DNA from: Clostridiales bacterium | Lineage (GTDB): Bacteria > Bacillota > Clostridia > Oscillospirales > Oscillospiraceae | Assembly (NCBI GenBank): GCA_004557735.1 | Contig: SFFV01000002.1 | Coordinates: 62,001-126,000, forward strand | Reading direction: 5' to 3' | Length of the DNA stretch: 64,000 bases | Shown here: in pieces, positions 58,391-64,000 of the stretch | How the letters are laid out: every line of letters starts with the position of its first letter | Numbering within the stretch: position 1 is the stretch's first letter | Notes under the pieces: model-generated | Databases searched by the model: none | What the model saw: the letters and a program-made list of their open reading frames with translations, nothing else | Told to the model about the DNA's origin: nothing | Made by a program: the position numbers and the translations under genes

Positions 58391-58635
58391 TCATTCTCCG
58401 ATGCAAAGGATGTTTCGACCGGCTCGCCGTCCTCGCCCTTTTGCAGCTTCACCACAGTCTGCTCGGCTTCGTCGAGCTGCTTTGTGCAGGTGCGGATGAG
58501 GGCTGCGCCCTCGGTATACAGCGAAAGAGACTCCTCAAGCGGAGCGTCGCCCTTTTCCAGCAAGCGGACAATTTCGTCCAGGCGGGCGAGCATCTGCTCA
58601 AAGGTTGTCGGTTTTGCGCCTTTGCGTTCTGCCAT
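58387..58635 (-). CDS. xseB: Exodeoxyribonuclease VII small subunit
   Basis: 82 residues, helical: TFEQMLARLDEIVRLLEKGD, PLEESLSLYTEGAALIRTC. It forms the ExoVII complex with XseA, here separated by the lipoprotein gene. Terminal acidic tail (GEPVETSFASENE) is not conserved. Confidence 0.92.
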   Translation of the reverse strand: MAERKGAKPTTFEQMLARLDEIVRLLEKGDAPLEESLSLYTEGAALIRTCTKQLDEAEQTVVKLQKGEDGEPVETSFASENE

Positions 58636-58656
58636 GGTATTACCCCTATCCGTTTT

Positions 58657-59691
58657 TCAGATCTTCTTATCGGTGACGCGGACGATGGTCTCGCATTTTA
58701 CGTCGCCGACAGCACAGATGACCTTGGTTGTGCCTTCCTTCACGCCGGTGACAACGCCCTTTTCATTTACCGTGGCTATGGCGGTATCGTCAATGGTCCA
58801 GGTTTCCGTGTTCGTGCTGGGATCGATGTTATACATTGTGCAGTTCAGATCGACCGACTGGCCGACGGAGATCGTAAAGTCGGAGTTGGGCAAACCAAAG
58901 CATGTGATAACAACGCGCGGCGTTTTATCGTTCGGGTCCGGCGTCGTCTGCGCCGCCGAAGCCTGCGCCGCCGGCGGATTATCGGTCACGCGGATAATAC
59001 AAACCGCCTTCGCCGTGCCGGACTTGCACACGATGTTCGTATAGCCCATTTTCTTGCCGGTGACGAGTCCGGTCTCGGATACCGTTGCAATGGCCGGATC
59101 CTCCGAGGACCAGGTGACTTCGCTCCCCTCCGGCGTAACGACAGCGGTGAGCTGGATCTCATAGCCCCACAGGCCGCTGAGGCTGATATCGGTCTTTTCC
59201 GTACCGCCGTAGCATATCTTGATCGTCGGCTCCGTAACGGTGAGCGTGAGCGATGCGGAGACCTCCCCGAGCGTATAGGTGATTTTCGGGTTGCCGACCT
59301 TCCAGCAGGTAACAATGCCGTTTTCATCCACGCTGGCAGAGGATGCGTCGCTGGAGGTCCAGATGCCCCCGGTCGAGCCGTCGCTCGCCACAGCCTGCAG
59401 GCGAATGACCGTGGAGGTCTGGAAGCTGAGCGCCGTCACCGCTTCGTTTTCATAGAATATCTCAATCTTTACCGGCCCCTTTGTCGGCTCCGGCGTAGCG
59501 GATACCTCCGGGACCGGAGTCGCTGTTTCGGGCGCCGGTGTCGCGGCCGACGAGGGAGACGCGCTTGCGTCATCCGGCGTTTTGTTCCCCCTGTTCTTGA
59601 AAAAGTCGGAGATGCCGCAGCCCGTCAGAGAAAAGCAAAGAGCCGCTGCTGCCAGAGCAAATGCAACCATGCGATATAGCTTTTTCATCAT
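58657..59691 (-). CDS. Lipoprotein with three BIG2 (Ig-like) domains, inserted in the xse operon
   Basis: 344 residues. A lipoprotein signal ends CFSLTGC (Cys25), then a Ser/Pro/Thr-rich tether, then three bacterial Ig-like domains (VTWSSEDPAIATVSETGLVT, TWTIDDTAIATVNEKGVVTG and an earlier copy TSSDASSASVDENGIVTCW). It is exported and anchored on the outer leaflet; role unknown, possibly adhesion or wall binding. Its start overlaps the xseA stop, and xseB follows 21 bases after its stop, so it is transcribed as part of the DNA-repair operon. Confidence 0.88.
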   Translation of the reverse strand: MMKKLYRMVAFALAAAALCFSLTGCGISDFFKNRGNKTPDDASASPSSAATPAPETATPVPEVSATPEPTKGPVKIEIFYENEAVTALSFQTSTVIRLQAVASDGSTGGIWTSSDASSASVDENGIVTCWKVGNPKITYTLGEVSASLTLTVTEPTIKICYGGTEKTDISLSGLWGYEIQLTAVVTPEGSEVTWSSEDPAIATVSETGLVTGKKMGYTNIVCKSGTAKAVCIIRVTDNPPAAQASAAQTTPDPNDKTPRVVITCFGLPNSDFTISVGQSVDLNCTMYNIDPSTNTETWTIDDTAIATVNEKGVVTGVKEGTTKVICAVGDVKCETIVRVTDKKI

Positions 59692-60899
59692 TCTACCTCC
59701 GATTGTCGCTCCACACGGCAGTCAAGCGCGCCGTGTTCGAGCCGTATATGGATGCTGTCGCCGGGTGCGACAGCATCGGCGTTTCTGATAATTGTACCGG
59801 TCTTGTCGGTCGCAACGGAAAAGCCGCGCGCAAGCACCTTGAGCGGGCTCATCGCCTCAAGCGAAGATACGAGCCGGACATACGCCTGCCGTTTCGTGAG
59901 CAGAAGGTGTTTTTCCGCCGCGTTCAGACGCTCGGACAGACGGTCGATATCGAGCCGCCGGTTCTGCAGAAATCCCGTCGGGCTCTGCATGACCGGCCGG
60001 GAAGACAGCTCCTTCAGCCGTGCGGAGAGGGCGTCAAGGTGCTTCCGCTCCGTCTGATCGAGCCGGTTTGCGAGCGAAAGAAGCTGTGCGCGGATATCCG
60101 ACTGCTCCGGTACCGCGATCTCTGCGCCGTTCGACGGTGTTGCCGCGCGTACATCGGCGACAAAGTCGGCGATGGTCACATCGGGCTCGTGCCCGACAGC
60201 GGAGATGACCGGGATCCCGGATGCAAAGATCGCGCGGGCAACGCGCTCATCGTTGAATGCCCAGAGATCCTCTATGGACCCGCCGCCGCGTCCGGTGATA
60301 ATCAGATCGGCCACGTTCCACCGGTTTGCATACCGGATCGCACCTGCGATCTCCGCGGGGGCTTCGGTTCCCTGTACACGCACCGGCATTACAAGCACCT
60401 TTGCGAGCGGCCAGCGTTTGCCGAGAATACGGATCATATCCTGCACGGCGGCGCCGGCGCCGGAGGTGATGAGAGCGATCTTTTCCGGCATGACGGGAAG
60501 CGGCTTTTTATGCCCCTGCGCGAACAGTCCCTCCGCGAGGAGCTTCGCCTTGAGCTGTTCATATGCTGCGTGAAGATCGCCCAGCCCTTCCGGCTGCACA
60601 GCGGAGACGTAGAGCTGGTAGGCTCCGTCCCGCGGATAGACGGCGACGCGTCCGGCACAGATCACGCCCATTCCGTTCTCGGGACGGAAGCGGAGCCGCG
60701 AAGCGTCGGCGCGAAACATGACGCACCGGATCGATGCGCCCGCATCCTTGAGCGTAAAGTAATGATGCCCGGAAGGATAGATCTTATAATTGGACAGCTC
60801 GCCGCGGACATAAACGCGGCGCAGCGCGCCGTCGCTTTCCACGATGGCGCGGATGTGCTCCGTGATCTCCGATACGGAGAGCGGCGAAATCTCCGTCAT
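59688..60899 (-). CDS. xseA: Exodeoxyribonuclease VII large subunit
   Basis: 403 residues. N-terminal OB-fold (SVSEITEHIRAIVESDGALR, VRGELSNYKIYPSGHHYFTL) and a catalytic domain with the conserved GRGGGSIEDLWAFNDERVAR and SAVGHEPDVTIADFVADVRA. Nuclease acting on single-stranded DNA. Overlaps nusB by 4 bases at the start; followed by the BIG2 lipoprotein instead of xseB. Confidence 0.95.
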   Translation of the reverse strand: MTEISPLSVSEITEHIRAIVESDGALRRVYVRGELSNYKIYPSGHHYFTLKDAGASIRCVMFRADASRLRFRPENGMGVICAGRVAVYPRDGAYQLYVSAVQPEGLGDLHAAYEQLKAKLLAEGLFAQGHKKPLPVMPEKIALITSGAGAAVQDMIRILGKRWPLAKVLVMPVRVQGTEAPAEIAGAIRYANRWNVADLIITGRGGGSIEDLWAFNDERVARAIFASGIPVISAVGHEPDVTIADFVADVRAATPSNGAEIAVPEQSDIRAQLLSLANRLDQTERKHLDALSARLKELSSRPVMQSPTGFLQNRRLDIDRLSERLNAAEKHLLLTKRQAYVRLVSSLEAMSPLKVLARGFSVATDKTGTIIRNADAVAPGDSIHIRLEHGALDCRVERQSEVE

Positions 60900-61378
60900 T
60901 CTTCCGAGGCGGTCTCCGGCCCGGCCGCCACTTCCTCCGCGGCTTCGCCGCGAGAGCGCATAAAGCTGCCGAGAATGCCGTTGATAAAGCGGACCGTTTC
61001 CGGTTCGTCATACCCCTTGGCAAGCTCGACGGCCTCGTTGATGGACGCTGCCGCCGGGATATCCGGCATATAAAGGATCTCATAGAGCGCAACGCGAAGC
61101 ACGGCGAGAGCCGTTCGCGAAATGCGCGAGAGCTTCCAGCCGTGGGAGAACTGCTCGATAAGAGCGTCAAGCTCCTCGCGGCGGTCGCGCACGCCGGTTA
61201 CCAGAGCGCTGATGTAGTCGCGCTCCTTTTCACCGGGAATCTCCGTAAAAAGAGAATCCTCCGCCGGAAGGGCGCGAAAATAGTCCTCGTCGAAAAAGGC
61301 GTCCGGCCCGACGTCGCTGCCGGCATTAACGGCAAAACTGAGCTGAAGCGCCAGCTGCCGCGCATTTGTTCTCGTCAT
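60896..61378 (-). CDS. nusB: Transcription antitermination/NusB protein
   Basis: 160 residues with the NusB helical fold: RTNARQLALQLSFAVNAGSD, YISALVTGVRDRREELD, IPAAASINEAVELAKGYDEP. It forms the rRNA antitermination complex with NusE. It has an unusual central acidic insertion (DAFFDEDYFRALPAEDSLF) and an acidic C-terminal tail. Start lies 8 bases after asp23. Confidence 0.93.
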   Translation of the reverse strand: MTRTNARQLALQLSFAVNAGSDVGPDAFFDEDYFRALPAEDSLFTEIPGEKERDYISALVTGVRDRREELDALIEQFSHGWKLSRISRTALAVLRVALYEILYMPDIPAAASINEAVELAKGYDEPETVRFINGILGSFMRSRGEAAEEVAAGPETASEE

Positions 61379-61386
61379 AGAGAGAA

Positions 61387-61767
61387 TTACCCTTTCATAT
61401 CGGTCTTATCAAAGGCGATGCCCGTGATATGAACGTTGACGGAAGTCTTAAGTCCGGTCATATCCTCCACGCTCGCGGCAACCAGATCCTGTACCTTCTT
61501 GGCAACGACCGTGACGCCGTAGCCATAGCGGACCATGATGAGGATATCGATAATTGCCTGGCCGTTTTCCGCGGAGATCTTCACGCTGGGTGGCGTGGAT
61601 GCGCTCTTGATGCCGAGAAATTCCGCAATGTCTGCGCCAGGCACGGACGAAAGACCCGCGACGCCTTCGATTTCCGAAACGGCGGCGTTGACCATCACAT
61701 GGATAACATCCTCCGAAATACTGATATTCCCTTTTTCCGTCTGGCTGGTGATATAGTTTTCAGGCAT
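61387..61767 (-). CDS. Asp23/Gls24-family envelope stress protein
   Basis: 126 residues. Asp23 domain: GNISISEDVIHVMVNAAVSE, IEGVAGLSSVPGADIAEFLG, VKKSASTPPSVKIS-like segment and VVAKKVQDLVAASVEDMTGL. In Firmicutes this gene (yqhY/amaP) commonly precedes nusB. Membrane-associated or cytoplasmic, function not well defined. GGGAGGTTAG before the ATG. Confidence 0.9.
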   Translation of the reverse strand: MPENYITSQTEKGNISISEDVIHVMVNAAVSEIEGVAGLSSVPGADIAEFLGIKSASTPPSVKISAENGQAIIDILIMVRYGYGVTVVAKKVQDLVAASVEDMTGLKTSVNVHITGIAFDKTDMKG

Positions 61768-61825
61768 AGCTGCTAACCTCCCAATGTATTCACGTTATTG
61801 TAACACAACAATTACAAAAAATAAA

Positions 61826-61856
61826 GAGGCGTCCCAAAAAACTTTTGGGACGCCTC
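61826..61856 (-). terminator. Terminator of xerD
   Basis: GAGGCGTCCCAAAA / TTTTGGGACGCCTC, perfect 14-bp stem, with TTTATTTTTTG on the minus strand beyond. 30 bases after the xerD stop. Confidence 0.85.
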
Positions 61857-61885
61857 GCAGCCGATACGGTTGAAACAGCTCGAGA

Positions 61886-62776
61886 TCAGGCTCGCGGATG
61901 CGATTTCTGGTACACGTCCTTGAGCTGCTTTTTGACGAGCTGCGAATAGATCTGCGTGGAACTGATGTCCGCGTGGCCGAGCATTTCCTGGATCGCACGG
62001 ATATCCGCGCCGTTTTCCAGCAGATGCGCGGCAAACGAATGACGCAGCGTATGGGGCGTAATATCCTTGTCGATGTGTGCTTTGGCCTGATAGGACTTGA
62101 TGATCTTCCAGAAGCCCTGCCGGGACATGCGCTCGCCGCTAACGTTCACGAAGAGAGACGGCTCGTCCTTACGCGCGAGCATCTGCGGGCGGACAAATTC
62201 CATATACTCGCTCAGCGCCCGGATCGCCGCCGGATAAAGCGGAATAAACCGTTCCTTGTCATGGCTTATGCAGCGGATCGCGCCGGCGGTCAGATTCACG
62301 TCCGTCACGTTGAGCGAAATCAGCTCGCTCACGCGGATGCCGGTGGCATACAGCAGCTCCAGCATCGCCTTATCGCGGTAGCCCTTGAAGTCGGTACACT
62401 CCGGCTGCTCGAGCAGCAGTTCGACCTCGCTGCTTGTGAGGATCTGCGGGAGCTTCTGCTCGCACTTATCCGGGACCAGCTTTCCGGTCGGGTTTTCGCT
62501 CACGATGCGTTGGAGAATGAGAAAAGTATAAAAGCATTTCAGCGACGCAATGGACCGGGAAACGGTCGCCACCGACTTTCCCATTCCGCGCAGCCGGGAA
62601 ATGTATCTGTTCAGGACTTCCTCGTTCGCCTCAGTATATCCGACCGTCTCGTGTGAGTCAAGGTATTCTCCAAACTGACGGATATCGCGGAGATACGAAC
62701 TCAGGGTGTTGCTGGAGGCCTTTTTCACATTGGTAAGGTAGTCTTTGAATTTTTCGAAGCAGACGGAATTATCCAT
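61886..62776 (-). CDS. xerD: Site-specific tyrosine recombinase XerD
   Basis: 296 residues, usual XerD length. Core-binding domain (YLTNVKKASSNTLSSYLRDI) and catalytic domain with YATGIRVSELISLN, HTLRHSFAAHLLENGADIRA and LGHADISSTQIYSQL, with Arg, Lys, His, Arg, His, Tyr in place. XerCD resolves chromosome dimers at dif. Beside it are a SpoIIM-like gene and a dif-like site. Confidence 0.92.
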   Translation of the reverse strand: MDNSVCFEKFKDYLTNVKKASSNTLSSYLRDIRQFGEYLDSHETVGYTEANEEVLNRYISRLRGMGKSVATVSRSIASLKCFYTFLILQRIVSENPTGKLVPDKCEQKLPQILTSSEVELLLEQPECTDFKGYRDKAMLELLYATGIRVSELISLNVTDVNLTAGAIRCISHDKERFIPLYPAAIRALSEYMEFVRPQMLARKDEPSLFVNVSGERMSRQGFWKIIKSYQAKAHIDKDITPHTLRHSFAAHLLENGADIRAIQEMLGHADISSTQIYSQLVKKQLKDVYQKSHPRA

Positions 62777-62808
62777 AGCAACGCCCTCCTTCCTCTTTTT
62801 CTTTCCTT

Positions 62809-63387
62809 TTATAGCAGCAGCGGGATCAGAAGCTGCCGAGCAAGCGCCGCGGCGGACAAAAGCAGCGCGGCGATCAAAAGCCGGTCAGCGGAAATAAACG
62901 AAAACCGGACACGCGGATAACCTCGGCAGGTTCGGTATATGTCAAGGGAGGAACAGAACGCTTCCTCACCAAGCAAAAACAAAGCAAAAAGAGAAAAGAG
63001 GGCAGGAATGCCGATGATCAGGCAGGCCTTCCCGGCGGAAATCCCGCTCATGAGAAGTGCAGAAACACTGTAGGAAAGAAGAAATCCCCGAAACAGAAAA
63101 AGGATCGGGAGAAGCAGAAAGCCGAAAAGCACAGCCGACAGAAACACCGCTATAATGCACGGCGCGGAATACGTCCAGAGAATCCGGAAGTATCCGGTTG
63201 AATCGAAAAGCGCGGCATCCGCAAGAGACGCAATGCTCTCCGGTATCGGAAACGAAAAGAGAAATACGGCAAGTGTTCCAAATACCGCGCCGAGACAGAC
63301 GGACAGCGGTAAAATGCGGCGGGCCGGCTTGGAAATACGAAAAATGAGCGGCGCAGAATCCGCCGCGTCAACCACTGAATTGTTCAT
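62809..63387 (-). CDS. Integral membrane protein, probable SpoIIM
   Basis: 192 residues from the ATG at 63387 (AGGGGGGCGGC upstream). Five hydrophobic helices and the loop sequence LFLFRGFLLSYSVSALL resemble the SpoIIM/DUF95 family, and clostridial genomes often place spoIIM beside xerD. SpoIIM helps degrade septal peptidoglycan during engulfment with SpoIID and SpoIIP. No catalytic motif is expected. Similarity is by topology and neighbourhood only. Confidence 0.55.
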   Translation of the reverse strand: MNNSVVDAADSAPLIFRISKPARRILPLSVCLGAVFGTLAVFLFSFPIPESIASLADAALFDSTGYFRILWTYSAPCIIAVFLSAVLFGFLLLPILFLFRGFLLSYSVSALLMSGISAGKACLIIGIPALFSLFALFLLGEEAFCSSLDIYRTCRGYPRVRFSFISADRLLIAALLLSAAALARQLLIPLLL

Positions 63388-63682
63388 GCCGCCCCCCTGC
63401 CTCACAGCAAAAGAAACAACATAAAACAATAATTTACATAATCTGTTGTATGCACACTATACCGCAGATTCATAAAGTTATCAATCCTTTTTTCCGTGAT
63501 TTTAGAACTTTGTGAATTATGTCCAGATTTTATGTAAACAATATTATGTTATCTTCTGCAACCGCGCACCAAAAAACCATTGAATTTCAAGGATTATTTA
63601 CCGTATTTTGCGATTACTTATTGTAATAACCCCAAGATGTTGGCTTTTTCGTTTTTCTTATGTCAACTTAGATTTCCGATTC
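63388..63682. other. AT-rich intergenic region between the SpoIIM-like and the last gene
   Basis: About 295 bases, strongly AT-rich compared with neighbours, without a gene. It carries TTATGTAA/TTATGTTA-type half-sites on both strands, including the dif-like site at 63431-63458. No clear terminator was found. Confidence 0.7.
63431..63458 (-). other. dif-like site near xerD
   Basis: On the minus strand a 28-base stretch reads AGTGTGCATAC, 6-base centre AACAGA, TTATGTAAATT. The right half matches 10 of 11 bases of the Bacillus dif right arm (TTATGTAAACT) and both arms share 17 of 22 bases with E. coli dif. The central region differs. It is close to xerD but dif sites usually lie near the replication terminus. 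Confidence 0.35.
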
Positions 63683-64000
63683 CTATTTGTAATACGGTGA
63701 TCTTTTCTTTTGCGTTTTTTTGTTATTTTTGTTTATTTTTATGAAATACACAATTGACATAACTGACGTCATAACGCACAGCGTTTTCAGAACGCAACCG
63801 AAATTCCAGCCGTTCATTGGAATACAGGCTCCGAGCAGAAGAAGGATCAGAGTTGCAATGAGCGCAGAAAGAGGAATGTACGCATATCCTCCCCTCCTCT
63901 TTGAAAAGAAAGCACACTCCGACACGAGCGCCGCAAGCCCGGAGCAGGCAAGCGCGGAGAGACTCACGGAGTTTTCCGGCAGCACTCCGTCCCGGATCAG
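63683..64000 (-). CDS. Small integral membrane protein, TIGR04086-like (5' truncated by window edge)
   Basis: The frame stays open to the window end, so the N-terminus is missing. About 105 residues are visible with hydrophobic segments SLSALACSGLAALVSECAFF, YAYIPLSALIATLILLLLGA and a third in LCVMTSVMSIVYFIK, ending in a Lys/Asn-rich tail (KINKNNKKTQKKRSPYYK). Topology and tail fit the TIGR04086 clostridial membrane proteins of unknown function. A GTG at 63985 is not a likely start because the frame continues upstream. Confidence 0.5.
   Translation of the reverse strand: MIRDGVLPENSVSLSALACSGLAALVSECAFFSKRRGGYAYIPLSALIATLILLLLGACIPMNGWNFGCVLKTLCVMTSVMSIVYFIKINKNNKKTQKKRSPYYK

Overview
The window is GC-rich chromosomal DNA of an endospore-forming, anaerobic low-GC-relative Clostridia bacterium, most like a gut Oscillospirales/Eubacteriales member. 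The evidence is the density of sporulation genes (spoIIIAC-AH, spoIIAA-AB-sigF, spoIVFB plus an M23 partner, spoIVA, sigH, cotJ, cwlD, an alpha/beta SASP, a probable spoIIM) together with rubrerythrin, FeoAB, DXP-pathway genes and typical Firmicutes synteny (ispA-dxs-tlyA-nadK-argR-recN). No rRNA or CRISPR array was seen; there is one tRNA, tRNA-Gly(CCC).

Layout. 1-4.2 kb: end of a Cof-type HAD phosphatase, then a spoIIIA operon that starts at spoIIIAC (no AA/AB here) behind a probable sigma-E promoter, then a SASP gene. 4.2-10.8 kb (minus): HAD phosphatase, a BMP-type purine nucleoside ABC importer behind a guanine-class riboswitch, and xpt. 10.9-14.0 kb: CofE-like protein and a secreted beta-propeller lipoprotein. 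14.1-16.9 kb: spoIIAA-spoIIAB-sigF converging on spoIVFB and an M23 peptidase. 17.0-18.6 kb: tRNA-Gly followed by a decayed mobile-element remnant with frameshifts and repeats. 18.6-24.6 kb: feoBA, a Nudix gene, cotJ genes including a CotJA-CotJB fusion, and a P-type ATPase homologue that has lost its catalytic motifs. 24.7-34.9 kb (plus): ruvCAB, sigH, zinc-ribbon and DUF1858 small proteins, trmK, nif3, spoIVA, an aminotransferase, cwlD, radA.

34.9-38.06 kb is a compact mobile element between radA and a Xer-type recombinase gene: a minimal 167-residue tyrosine recombinase, a 96-residue protein and an HUH rolling-circle replication protein, followed by about 0.9 kb of extremely GC-rich hairpin-packed DNA. 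AT-rich inverted repeats of nearly the same sequence lie at both ends. It is the best candidate here for something undescribed.

38.1-47.5 kb: Xer recombinase, MBOAT acyltransferase with a DHHW partner, two GT-C membrane glycosyltransferases carrying extra extracytoplasmic beta-domains, and a third polytopic membrane protein; these look like a cell-surface glycan/protein modification cluster. The last two are divergently transcribed from promoters that appear to share one palindromic -35 hexamer. 47.6-64 kb (almost all minus): thioredoxin and rubrerythrin, psuG-psuK-tyrS, recN-argR-nadK-tlyA-dxs, ispA-xseB-(BIG2 lipoprotein)-xseA-nusB-asp23, xerD, a SpoIIM-like membrane protein, a dif-like site, and a truncated small membrane protein.

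Many neighbouring genes overlap by 1-20 bases, so translational coupling is common. All functional calls are from reading the sequence; no database search was possible.
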